Below, one piece after another: positions 9,263 through 16,941 of a stretch of 64,000 nt of DNA (position 1 is the stretch's first letter; each line of letters opens with the position of its first letter). Both the position numbers and the translations under genes were made by a program. The notes under the pieces are model-generated. The model did not search any database and was not told the DNA's origin. It worked only from the letters and a program-made list of their open reading frames with translations. This DNA is from Scatocola faecipullorum. Lineage in GTDB: Bacteria; Pseudomonadota; Alphaproteobacteria; RF32; CAG-239. The DNA lies in NCBI GenBank assembly GCA_018714685.1, contig DVNC01000029.1, forward strand, positions 1 to 64,000. Direction: 5' to 3'.

Positions 9263-10582
9263 ATGAAAAAACTGATAATCGAAGCTCCGTCCGGTCTTGA
9301 CCCCAAATATAAACTTTGGGCGAGGGAAGCCGCAGGGGAAATGCTTTCGCTGTTTCCCGAATACAAGTCCTCTTTTCAAATAGAGTTTGACGAGCTTTGC
9401 CGCCATGGGCAGACTGAAATTGATCAGGCCGCCTTTGACAGGCTGCCCGATGATGAATTTAAACGGAAATTTGTCCGGCTTTCCAACGGCAAATATCTGG
9501 TTCCTTATGCATCGGAGGCATGGTATTTGGCGCAGTCTTCCGCCGAAAACCGGGCTAACGGCATTGATGCCGCCGATATGGAAAAATACGGCAAGCTTAA
9601 AGCCGAGGGAATGCTGCACCGCAAATCGCAGGATATCGTTGTTTCTCTGCTTGGAAGCGATATTCAGCCGGCTTTCTACGGCTACGGCATTGATGGGCTG
9701 AATGCCGTCATTTCAACGCCAAACTGTAATGACAAAGAATTTTTTATCACCATTTTTATGCACGAATTCGGCCATATTCTCAACGCTACCCATGAACGGC
9801 GTCCCCATACCAAAGACGACCCGGCTTTGGGTGTGCACTGCACCAATGACAAATGCATTATGGGCGAAAGCAATTATCATGACCTCACCCGGGAAAGGCT
9901 GGAACGCAAACGGAAAAACCGTCCGCCTTTCTGTGACGAATGTATTGCCGCCATGCGGGAAAAACTGGAAAATATCCCCGGTCTGACCAAAGCCGTTGCC
10001 GTTTCCCATGCCAATGCCCTGCCGGTTCTGCCCCATAATGACGATAACTGGAAAAACGGCTGGCGCACGCATTACCGAGCCGTTGCTGCCCGTGATAAAT
10101 TTACTTATCATGAAGATGTCAAAAATCCTAATTTTGTTGCCGAAATAACCCGGAATGACGGTTCCAAACTGAACATTGAAGCCAATAACGAATATAATCT
10201 GTCTCTGGGGGCGCAGACAGCCGACGGCAAAGACGATATTCCCGCGATTAAAGATTTTGCCGATGTTGTTGCCAAAGCGGCGGCGGATAACAGCGTGATT
10301 GAATTTGCTTCCATCCGGGATGACGAATTTAAAGCCCGTCTGCTGATTGCCTGCCTTGAAGCTTCGCCGCGGATGAAAACCAACAAGGCGCCGAATATAA
10401 CTCCTGCTTTTTTGAAAAATATTGACCCCAAAACCAAAGCCCGCCTGCAAAAAGCTCTGACCGGAAATCGGCAGCACGGCAACGGAAACACGCCGCAACC
10501 CCGGCCAAACCGTCCGCCGCACCGTCCCGGTTCGGGAAACCGGCGTTATACGTCGGGTCGTCAGTCCGGCGGCAGATCTTAA
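9263..10582 (+). CDS. Archaemetzincin-like zinc metallopeptidase
   Basis: 439 residues from the ATG at 9263, chosen because GGAGG lies 8 bases upstream; an in-frame TTG at 9257 is too close. The zinc site is HEFGHILNATH (H167, H171, H177; general base E168). A CTNDKCIM motif (C193, C198, M200) and a CDEC pair (C224, C227) follow. HExxH, then Cx4CxM, then CxxC is the archaemetzincin (peptidase family M54) signature. Differences are N for the usual G in the metzincin helix, a 15-residue insertion before the first Cys and a longer gap before CxxC. The C-terminal 40 residues are a Gly/Pro/Arg/Asn tail. The substrate is unknown. Confidence 0.75.
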   Translation: MKKLIIEAPSGLDPKYKLWAREAAGEMLSLFPEYKSSFQIEFDELCRHGQTEIDQAAFDRLPDDEFKRKFVRLSNGKYLVPYASEAWYLAQSSAENRANGIDAADMEKYGKLKAEGMLHRKSQDIVVSLLGSDIQPAFYGYGIDGLNAVISTPNCNDKEFFITIFMHEFGHILNATHERRPHTKDDPALGVHCTNDKCIMGESNYHDLTRERLERKRKNRPPFCDECIAAMREKLENIPGLTKAVAVSHANALPVLPHNDDNWKNGWRTHYRAVAARDKFTYHEDVKNPNFVAEITRNDGSKLNIEANNEYNLSLGAQTADGKDDIPAIKDFADVVAKAAADNSVIEFASIRDDEFKARLLIACLEASPRMKTNKAPNITPAFLKNIDPKTKARLQKALTGNRQHGNGNTPQPRPNRPPHRPGSGNRRYTSGRQSGGRS

Positions 10583-11208
10583 AATTTGAGTTTATAACCG
10601 CCGTCTTCGGTCAAAATCAGCTGGGCTTCGGGATTGTCGTGTTCCACTTTCTGCCGCAGGCGGTAGATGTGCGTTTCAATCGTATGGGTTGTTACTTCGG
10701 CGTTATAGTCCCAAACGTCTTGCAGCAAATCGTTTTTGGAAACGATTTTATCTTTTGACTTATACAGGTATTTAATGACCGCCACTTCTTTTTCCGTCAG
10801 CTTGATTAATTCGTTATTGCGCCGGTTCAGGATTTCCTTTGCCGCCGGGTGCAGCTCGTAATTATTGAAAGCAAGGTAAGCGTCGCTGCTGTTTTCAAAA
10901 ACATTGATGCAGGAACGCAGTTTGTTCAAAAAGTCGTTCAGGCTGAACGGTTTGCTGATGACCGCTTCTCTCTCGGCATTGCCGTCATTTTCTTTTTCCG
11001 CCTTTTCCAGCAGGATAATCGGCGCTTTCAGATGATTTTGCCTCAGGCCGGCAACCTTTTCGCTTTTGTCGTCCAAAACATAAACGTCAACCGGTTCTGC
11101 TTCCTTTTCATCAAAATAAACCGTAAATTCCGGTGCGTAAAGTTTAATTTGCCCGGCCAAATCCTCGGCAAAGCTCTGATTGTCGGAAAGAAGTAAAACA
11201 TTGGGCAT
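10579..11208 (-). CDS. OmpR-like response regulator with atypical receiver
   Basis: 209 residues. The C-terminal winged helix (about 115-209) is clear (LTEKEVAVIKYLYKSKDKIVSKNDLL, THTIETHIYRLRQKVE, GGYKLKF). The N-terminal receiver is shortened: SDN stands where an acidic pair is usual, VYVLDD could supply the phospho-acceptor and ISKPF keeps the lysine, but the conserved Thr/Ser position is missing. No histidine kinase is nearby. AAGGAG lies before the ATG. The gene overlaps the peptidase gene tail to tail by 4 bases. Confidence 0.85.
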   Translation of the reverse strand: MPNVLLLSDNQSFAEDLAGQIKLYAPEFTVYFDEKEAEPVDVYVLDDKSEKVAGLRQNHLKAPIILLEKAEKENDGNAEREAVISKPFSLNDFLNKLRSCINVFENSSDAYLAFNNYELHPAAKEILNRRNNELIKLTEKEVAVIKYLYKSKDKIVSKNDLLQDVWDYNAEVTTHTIETHIYRLRQKVEHDNPEAQLILTEDGGYKLKF

Positions 11209-11220
11209 AAACCGCTCCTT

Positions 11221-12345
11221 TTAGAAATGCAGGCCGATACCGGTAACCACCGTATAGCCCTTGTTGTTGTCGCTGACGGCTTTGGTTGCGCCGCGGAAAT
11301 TGACTTGGGCGCCAATCAGGTATAAATCAACGTATTTGTTCAGCTGATATTGGTTTGACAGCATAATGATGTCATCCTGATTGTCGGTATTTTCCGCTTC
11401 GCTGTGCAAATAAGAGAGCGCCGCCTGATACGGACCGATTTCATACCCCAGCCCGATGTCCCAGGCCTGTCCTTCGCGGTAATTGTCAAACCAGTCCGGC
11501 AGCCGCGGATTGTCTGATTGTCCGGTAACCGCAAAATCGCCGCCGTCAACATAAGTCTTGCGGTAACTGGCTCCCAAAGTCCAGCCGCCTTTGTAAAAAC
11601 TGATGCCGGCCGTAAAGTCTTTGTCGTCCTGGTTAAAGATACCGTAGCCCAAGGCGGCCGACATATCGGCAAAACCTAAATCCTGCTCAGTATAAAGAGA
11701 GAAAACATAAGCGGAATCGTCTGCATATCTGGCAAATTTATTAACTAATCCCCGGCGGTCGTAACTGTCCGGCGCATAAGAAAAACCGAACATGGTACCG
11801 TAAATTTCCGGCGTTATGTATGAGATTTTCGGTGCCACGCCGTCAGTGTTCATCGAGGTTGAATTTAATGTCCGGTAAGCGGTGGCGTGTTTGGTTTTAA
11901 CCCAGTTGGGATTCGCCATGAAATTGACAATGTCGGAATCGTTTAATCCGATGGCGCCGGCTCGCGGAGCCCCGACCTGAAACTGATAGGCGGTATTATA
12001 AGTCTCGCCCAGCATAATCCGCCCGTAAGGACTGTCGATAATGCCGTAAATCTCCTGTCCCCAGTCGCCGTTGTTAAAATTATCCTGCCTTTTGTTGATG
12101 CCGGCATTCAAATCGGCGTATAATCCGGCGCGGTAATCGGCGTTAAATTCCTTTTCCAGTCCCAGGTTAAGCGAAAACAGATTAATCCAGTGGTCACTGT
12201 GGTCGTTATGCTTGTAACGCCCGGCCGGCACGTTATATCCGTATAGGGAGTCAATTCTTCCGCTGTAAATAAACTCAACTTCCGATGCCTGCGCCAAAGC
12301 CGGAAAAAAACAAGCCAGAGAAAATAAAAGCGTTTTTAATTTCAT
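11221..12345 (-). CDS. Outer-membrane porin
   Basis: 374 residues from the ATG at 12345. An upstream in-frame TTG would add three residues. Signal peptide MKLKTLLFSLACFFPALAQA, then a Gly- and aromatic-rich beta-barrel sequence with alternating polar and hydrophobic residues. It ends GIGLHF, the terminal Phe expected for Bam-assembled barrels. It resembles general diffusion porins (Porin_4-like). It follows xthA by 12 bases, so it may be co-transcribed. Substrate is unknown. Confidence 0.85.
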   Translation of the reverse strand: MKLKTLLFSLACFFPALAQASEVEFIYSGRIDSLYGYNVPAGRYKHNDHSDHWINLFSLNLGLEKEFNADYRAGLYADLNAGINKRQDNFNNGDWGQEIYGIIDSPYGRIMLGETYNTAYQFQVGAPRAGAIGLNDSDIVNFMANPNWVKTKHATAYRTLNSTSMNTDGVAPKISYITPEIYGTMFGFSYAPDSYDRRGLVNKFARYADDSAYVFSLYTEQDLGFADMSAALGYGIFNQDDKDFTAGISFYKGGWTLGASYRKTYVDGGDFAVTGQSDNPRLPDWFDNYREGQAWDIGLGYEIGPYQAALSYLHSEAENTDNQDDIIMLSNQYQLNKYVDLYLIGAQVNFRGATKAVSDNNKGYTVVTGIGLHF

Positions 12346-12357
12346 GGGCCTCAAACC

Positions 12358-13170
12358 TTATTTTTTCATTTCCATAATAACCGGAACATGGTCGGACGGG
12401 CGTTCTTCTGCCCGCATATAAGTGCAGATTTTAACCGCCGTAACCCGCTCGGCAATATTCGGACTGACCCAGATATGATCCAACCGCCGCCCTTTGTTGT
12501 TTGTTTGCCAGTTGGGATTGCGGTAGCTCCACCAGGAGTAGACTTTTTCCGGCTCGGGATAAAACCGCCGCGTAACGTCTACCAGGTCAAGCGCCTGCCG
12601 CAGCCGGGTCAGCCGTTCAACTTCTACCGGCGTATGCGAAACAATTTTCAGCATCTGCTTGTGACTCCACACGTCATTTTCGAGCGGAGCAACGTTAAAG
12701 TCGCCGCAGACAATCATTTTACGCCGGCCGTAGTCGTCTTTATGCAGTTCCCAGTATTCGGCAATATCGTCCATAAAAGTCAGCTTATGTGCGAATGACA
12801 GGTTGGCAATCGGATCGGGAATATCTCCGCCGGCCGGAATATAAATATTGTTGATTTCCAAATCGTCAAGAACCCGGGCCGCAATATGTCGTGCATCATG
12901 CTTGCCGACCCAGTCTTTTTGCTCGACGGCGCTCAGATTTGTCCGTGACAAAATTGCCACGCCGTTATAACCGGGCATGCTGTATAAGGCAATGTGCGGA
13001 TAGCCGAGCGCCTCAATTTCCGCAAAGGGAAAATCTTCTTTTTTGGCTTTCACTTCCTGCAGGCAGATAATGTCTGGCTGTTCCGTTTCCGCCAGCTTTT
13101 TCAGCAGATCCAGCCGGATGCGGATGGAATTGACATTCCAGGTTGCCAGTTTAAACGTCGTCTTGTCCAT
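12358..13170 (-). CDS. xthA: Exodeoxyribonuclease III
   Basis: AP endonuclease/3'-exonuclease of base-excision repair in the EEP fold. 270 residues, a normal length. It begins LATWNVNSIRIRLDLL, with LQEVKAK providing the metal-binding Glu, VCGDFNVAP the Asp/Asn pair, and RLDHIWVS plus SDHVPVI the C-terminal catalytic Asp/His. The start lies 3 bases after the lolA stop, consistent with an operon lolA-xthA-porin. Confidence 0.95.
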   Translation of the reverse strand: MDKTTFKLATWNVNSIRIRLDLLKKLAETEQPDIICLQEVKAKKEDFPFAEIEALGYPHIALYSMPGYNGVAILSRTNLSAVEQKDWVGKHDARHIAARVLDDLEINNIYIPAGGDIPDPIANLSFAHKLTFMDDIAEYWELHKDDYGRRKMIVCGDFNVAPLENDVWSHKQMLKIVSHTPVEVERLTRLRQALDLVDVTRRFYPEPEKVYSWWSYRNPNWQTNNKGRRLDHIWVSPNIAERVTAVKICTYMRAEERPSDHVPVIMEMKK

Positions 13171-13173
13171 CGT

Positions 13174-13794
13174 TTAACGGCGCCCTTTATTGTAGTTTTT
13201 CGGTCCGGATTTGTTTTTCTTGAATTTAAATAATGAATTGTCCAAATCAAGATCCTTCTGCGCGTTATACAGCGAAACGGTCACTTCCACGCTTTGCGGG
13301 TCAACAATGCTCCACTGTTTCAGCTCAAAGGGATTGTTGTTAAAAGTCAGCGTAATCGGGCCGATGTCGTTGTCTTTGTATTGAATGGTGGCGGTGGTAA
13401 TGCCGGCGTCCTGATAATAATTGGTCACTTTGAATTTTTTTCCGTCAAGTTTAACGTCATTGGCCAAAATCAAACTGGCCGGAATATCATCGTAATCAAT
13501 GTTGGTAACCTGATCCAGCTCTTTATCGTGATAAATGATGTAATCGCCGTCGCCGACAATCAAAACATCGGTCGGAGCATTGTATTCCATGCGTATTTTG
13601 TTGGGTTTGGCAATATAGAGCATTCCTTCCGCCGTATTGCCGTTGCTGGCCGTCTGCACGAAAGAAGCCTGCATGGTTTTAATGTTGTTCAGGTAATCTT
13701 CAATTTGTTTCAGGTTCTCTTTCTGTTGAGCCTGAGCCGGGGTCAGAACCGTCCAAAACAAGGCAAAACAAATTGTCCAAACTGATTTTTTCAT
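13174..13794 (-). CDS. lolA: Outer-membrane lipoprotein carrier protein LolA
   Basis: Periplasmic shuttle that takes lipoproteins from LolCDE to the outer membrane. 206 residues. Signal peptide to AQAQ near residue 23, then the LolA fold (LKQIEDYLNNIKTMQASFVQTAS, GMLYIAKPNKIRMEYNAPTDVLIVGDG). The C-terminus is Lys/Asn-rich (FKFKKNKSGPKNYNKGRR). First gene of the probable lolA-xthA-porin unit. Confidence 0.88.
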   Translation of the reverse strand: MKKSVWTICFALFWTVLTPAQAQQKENLKQIEDYLNNIKTMQASFVQTASNGNTAEGMLYIAKPNKIRMEYNAPTDVLIVGDGDYIIYHDKELDQVTNIDYDDIPASLILANDVKLDGKKFKVTNYYQDAGITTATIQYKDNDIGPITLTFNNNPFELKQWSIVDPQSVEVTVSLYNAQKDLDLDNSLFKFKKNKSGPKNYNKGRR

Positions 13795-13859
13795 TTTATC
13801 ACCTTTGCAAAAGAATTAACTCAAAATAATATAGTCCATAATTTCAAATAGTCTAATAA

Positions 13860-13896
13860 AAAAAATCCCCCTTCCGATAAAAACCGCAAGAGGGAT
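13860..13896 (-). terminator. Terminator of micro-protein operon
   Basis: On the minus strand ATCCCTCTT pairs with AAGGGGGAT (one G-T) and is followed by a T-run. It sits just after the 37-residue gene. Confidence 0.8.
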
Positions 13897-13924
13897 CTAT
13901 CCATGCTATGAAGAGACTGTCAGC

Positions 13925-14038
13925 TTATTTGCTGCTTTCTTTCTTTTCGGAAGCAGATTTTGAAGAACGGGAAGAACTTGAAGAGTTAGAACTTCCGGAA
14001 GCAGATTTTGACATTTTGCTATTGTTACCACAAGCCAT
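13925..14038 (-). CDS. Ser-rich micro-protein (37 aa)
   Basis: MACGNNSKMSKSASGSSNSS, then a Ser/Arg/Lys run ending KKESSK. About half of the residues are Ser. There is a single Cys at position 3. AAGGAG sits 7 bases before the ATG and a terminator follows the stop, so it looks like an expressed gene. It lies 60 bases downstream of the 68-residue gene. Family not recognised. Confidence 0.65.
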   Translation of the reverse strand: MACGNNSKMSKSASGSSNSSSSSRSSKSASEKKESSK

Positions 14039-14098
14039 GATATTTCTCCTTAAATAAAAAAATGAAAGTTGATTGTTTTCAATAATTAAATAAAACGG

Positions 14099-14305
14099 CT
14101 AGAAAGACTTAGAGTTGGAAGATTGACCGCACGGACAACCGCCGGAAAAAGAAACTTCGTCAATTTCCAATTCTTCTTCTTCGTCCGCATTGTCGGTCGG
14201 CGAAGAATAGGATTTAGAACTCATTTCTGAGGATTTCTGATGAGACGTCGAAGAATCCTGAAAGCCGGAAGCTTTCTTTTCTTCGGTTTCATTGGTGTTA
14301 TCCAT
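14099..14305 (-). CDS. Acidic/Ser-rich micro-protein with C-terminal GGCPCG (68 aa)
   Basis: The N-terminal 40 residues are Ser/Thr/Glu-rich. An acidic stretch DEEEELEIDEVSFSGG follows, and the tail is CPCGQSSNSKSF. AAGGAG lies 7 bases before the ATG. The acidic segment running into GG and a short Cys/Ser tail resembles leader-core layouts of ribosomal peptide precursors, but no modifying enzyme or transporter is adjacent. Metal binding by the CPC tail is an alternative. Function unknown. Confidence 0.7.
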   Translation of the reverse strand: MDNTNETEEKKASGFQDSSTSHQKSSEMSSKSYSSPTDNADEEEELEIDEVSFSGGCPCGQSSNSKSF

Positions 14306-14430
14306 AATATATCTCCTTGTTTTATTAAATTAGCGCGGGGTTTCCCCTGCTGCACAGAAGGAGTTAATCTTTATCTGCCGTCAAAACAAGGTTTATAGAC
14401 TGTTTGCTAGGCATTTGGGCTTTGCCGGAA

Positions 14431-14463
14431 CAAAAAACGCCCCGGTCTGAAACCGGGGCGTTC
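14431..14463 (-). terminator. Terminator after 36-aa gene
   Basis: Perfect hairpin GAACGCCCCGGT-TTCAG-ACCGGGGCGTT followed by T residues on the minus strand. Confidence 0.9.
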
Positions 14464-14484
14464 AACCTTTAAAACGGGTTTGTT

Positions 14485-14595
14485 TTATTTGCTGCATTTT
14501 TTGCCGGAACTGCTCTTGCAGCTCTCTTTGGCGGATGTGGCCGTCGTTTCGGCAGAGGAATTGTTCGTGGTGTTTTTCTTAGATTTGTGAGACAT
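14485..14595 (-). CDS. Ser/Lys-rich micro-protein with two Cys (36 aa)
   Basis: Start set at the ATG at 14595, which has AGGAG 6 bases upstream; an extension to 14673 lacks such a site. The product runs MSHKSKKNTTNNSSAETTAT and ends SCKSSSGKKCSK. Composition matches the two micro-proteins downstream. It has its own terminator, so it is a separate transcript. Function unknown. Confidence 0.65.
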   Translation of the reverse strand: MSHKSKKNTTNNSSAETTATSAKESCKSSSGKKCSK

Positions 14596-14692
14596 TGTTG
14601 TTCTCCTGTAAAAAACTGTGCTTATGACCATAAGCACCTGATTCTTATTTAGGGTGTATTTTTTTGAAAACAAGAGATTTTACAAAAATATT

Positions 14693-15613
14693 TCAGCCGT
14701 TTCTGGCTCGGAAAATACCGTTTTCATAACCTTGGATTTCACGGTTTTCTTCAGCCAGTTCCAAACGTTTGAGAGCTAAAGCGACATATTCTTTTTCTCT
14801 CTCGATGCCCACATAATGCCGCCCCAGTTTTTTGGCGGTAACCGCGGTTGTTCCCGACCCTACAAACGGGTCAAAGACCAAATCGCCCGGGTTGCTGGAC
14901 GCCAAAATAAGCTTGGCGATAAGCTTTTCCGGTTTCTGGGTCGGATGAGGGGTGTTTTCCGGCATCGACCAGAAAGGAATGGAAATGTCGGTCCAAATGT
15001 TTGACGGGGCAGTCAGGCGGTAACGCTCGTCATCGTTCTGCACCCAGTCTTTCGGCAGGCCGGACTTGTCGCGGTAAGGGGCAATAACCCGCCGCTGAAC
15101 TTTAACCGCCTCCAGATTGAAAGTGTAATCTTTGCTTTTGGTAAAAAACCAAATGTCTTCCAAACAGTTTTTCCAGTTGTTGGAAGCGCCGCGCCCTTTT
15201 TCCCGCTCCCAGGAAATGCGGTTTTGCAGCAGAAAATATTTACCGGCAATTTCGGGAATGGCAATGGAAGTTTTCCAGTCGGCACAGATATAAATGCTGG
15301 CATTGTCTTTCAACAGCCGCACCGTTTTGCTCAGCCATTCGTCGAACCATTGCTGATAGGCGCTGTTTTCTCTCTCTTTAAATGTTGATTTGCCAAAGTT
15401 TTTGGTCAGATTGTACGGCGGATCGACAATCATCAAATCCACCGATTTTTCCGGCAGAAAATCAATGGCTTTCAACGCATCTTGCCAGATAATCCGGTCT
15501 TGAATTTCGCTTAATTCGGCATTTGTTTTGAGCTTAACCGCCTGCGCCGCATAACTGTTGGTCTGCGTCGTATTTAATTCCAAGGTTTTGTTGCGGGGAG
15601 CTTTCGCCTTCAT
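14693..15613 (-). CDS. Beta-class DNA methyltransferase (N6-adenine or N4-cytosine), orphan
   Basis: 306 residues. The catalytic motif DPPYNL (about residue 83) comes before the AdoMet-binding motif FDPFVGSGTT (about 249), the order of beta-class enzymes. HPTQKPEKLI, typical of the class, lies between. No restriction gene is adjacent. It could act like CcrM in cell-cycle or gene control, but it lacks CcrM's extra C-terminal domain, so the target site is not predictable here. It lies 6 bases downstream of the HPr gene and may be in its operon. Confidence 0.88.
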   Translation of the reverse strand: MKAKAPRNKTLELNTTQTNSYAAQAVKLKTNAELSEIQDRIIWQDALKAIDFLPEKSVDLMIVDPPYNLTKNFGKSTFKERENSAYQQWFDEWLSKTVRLLKDNASIYICADWKTSIAIPEIAGKYFLLQNRISWEREKGRGASNNWKNCLEDIWFFTKSKDYTFNLEAVKVQRRVIAPYRDKSGLPKDWVQNDDERYRLTAPSNIWTDISIPFWSMPENTPHPTQKPEKLIAKLILASSNPGDLVFDPFVGSGTTAVTAKKLGRHYVGIEREKEYVALALKRLELAEENREIQGYENGIFRARNG

Positions 15614-15619
15614 CAGAAC

Positions 15620-15898
15620 TTAATCTTCGCCGAATTTGCTGTTGACCAATAATGTCAGGGCATCCATCGCTTCTTTGGCCTGAGGGCCTTTGCAGGTTAC
15701 CTGGATTGTCGTTCCCTTGGCTGCGGCCAGCATCATCAGCCCCATAATCGAACAGCCGCTGACGGTTTGTCCGATACGCTCGACGCTCACTTCGGCATTC
15801 AGGTCCTCAATCGCTTTGACAAAAGCTGCTGCTGCCCGGGCATGTAGTCCCTTGCGGTTTTGAATTTCCAATGTTGCGGAATAGGATTCGTCACTCAT
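15620..15898 (-). CDS. HPr-family phosphocarrier (PTS-Ntr NPr-like)
   Basis: 92 residues. NRKGLHARAAAAFVK contains the phosphorylated His, and SGCSIMGLMMLAA the regulatory Ser region. In alphaproteobacteria this carrier passes phosphate to EIIA proteins in a regulatory, non-sugar-transporting chain. It follows the EIIA gene by 8 bases. Enzyme I and HPr kinase are not in the window. Confidence 0.92.
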   Translation of the reverse strand: MSDESYSATLEIQNRKGLHARAAAAFVKAIEDLNAEVSVERIGQTVSGCSIMGLMMLAAAKGTTIQVTCKGPQAKEAMDALTLLVNSKFGED

Positions 15899-15906
15899 TT
15901 TTAACC

Positions 15907-16305
15907 TCAGGCCCCCAATAATTGCGAAGCAATGTTGATGTATTTCTTTCCGGCCTCCTGAGCGCCTTCGACGGCTTCTTTCAGGCTTTTGTCTTTGCGC
16001 AGTGAAGCCAGTTTGATTAACATCGGCAGATTAATTCCGGCAATAATCTCCACCGGGGCTCTGTCCATAATGGAAATTGCCAAATTGGAAGGCGTTCCTC
16101 CGAACATGTCGGTTAAAACGATTGTACCGTTGCCGCTGTTGACTTCGCCGGCTTTTTTCAAAATTTCTTCCCGGCGCATTTCCATATCATCTTCCGGGCC
16201 GATGCAGACGGCTTCAACCTGTTCCTGCTTGCCGACCACATGCTGCATGGCCGAAATAAATTCCAGCGCCAGATTTCCGTGTGTCACTAAAACTAAACCG
16301 ATCAT
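15907..16305 (-). CDS. PTS EIIA component, mannose family
   Basis: 132 residues. MIGLVLVTHGNLALEF carries the phospho-accepting His9; TDMFGGTPSNLA is the conserved second motif. It is a single-domain EIIA-Man protein without permease subunits, the form used for regulation in alphaproteobacteria. It sits between a 140-residue unknown and the HPr gene in one tight operon. Confidence 0.92.
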   Translation of the reverse strand: MIGLVLVTHGNLALEFISAMQHVVGKQEQVEAVCIGPEDDMEMRREEILKKAGEVNSGNGTIVLTDMFGGTPSNLAISIMDRAPVEIIAGINLPMLIKLASLRKDKSLKEAVEGAQEAGKKYINIASQLLGA

Positions 16306-16314
16306 CTTTTTTCC

Positions 16315-16737
16315 TTAGTTGTTTTTGTCCCCGCAGGACCAGATTTTTACCGCGCCGAAAGAGTTAATCACGTCTTCGCGGCTCTTGGCTCTGACCAATT
16401 CGTCAGCCCGGGTCTGCTTGCCTTTGAAAACGATTTCTTCTACATTTTCGACCGGCACGCCGTAAGTCCGTTCAACCATTTTGCCCTGCAGCTCGACAAT
16501 CATGACAAACTCGGCTTCGGCCAACGGGCCTTTGGTTTCATCGTCAATATTGTCCAGCTTGACGGCCAGCCGTCCGTCCCGCTTCAGCAGAGCGGTCTTT
16601 TTACCGTCAAATTCCAGCACCGGATTAACCGGAGCGCCTTCGCGCGCGTCAATAAAAATTGCCAGTTCGCCGAACTTGTTTTCGATGATCTCATAAAAGT
16701 CCTGCTTCTCAATCAAAGTATAATATTGATTTTCCAT
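16315..16737 (-). CDS. Unknown protein in PTS operon (140 aa)
   Basis: Not recognised. A small soluble alpha/beta-looking protein with acidic composition (EIIENKFGELAIFIDAREGAPVNP, and VENVEEIVFKGKQTRADELV). It is first in the unit with EIIA and HPr, 9 bases before EIIA. In many alphaproteobacteria this position is taken by hprK or rapZ, and it resembles neither. Co-regulation with the PTS is the only inference available. Confidence 0.75.
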   Translation of the reverse strand: MENQYYTLIEKQDFYEIIENKFGELAIFIDAREGAPVNPVLEFDGKKTALLKRDGRLAVKLDNIDDETKGPLAEAEFVMIVELQGKMVERTYGVPVENVEEIVFKGKQTRADELVRAKSREDVINSFGAVKIWSCGDKNN

Positions 16738-16941
16738 TTTCTTTAAGTCCTGTCAAGAAATGCCGGGCGCCAAAGCCCCTCCGGCGGTTAAAGCCCATAT
16801 TGCAAACATATTATTACAATAACCCGAAACTGTCAATTTTGAGTTAATGAAGCAAAAAATTCTTAACTGCTTTAAAGATTAAGACAGCTGTTCTGAATGG
16901 CGGGTGTAAAAAAAATAAAATATAAAGCTTGCCGCTCTTTA

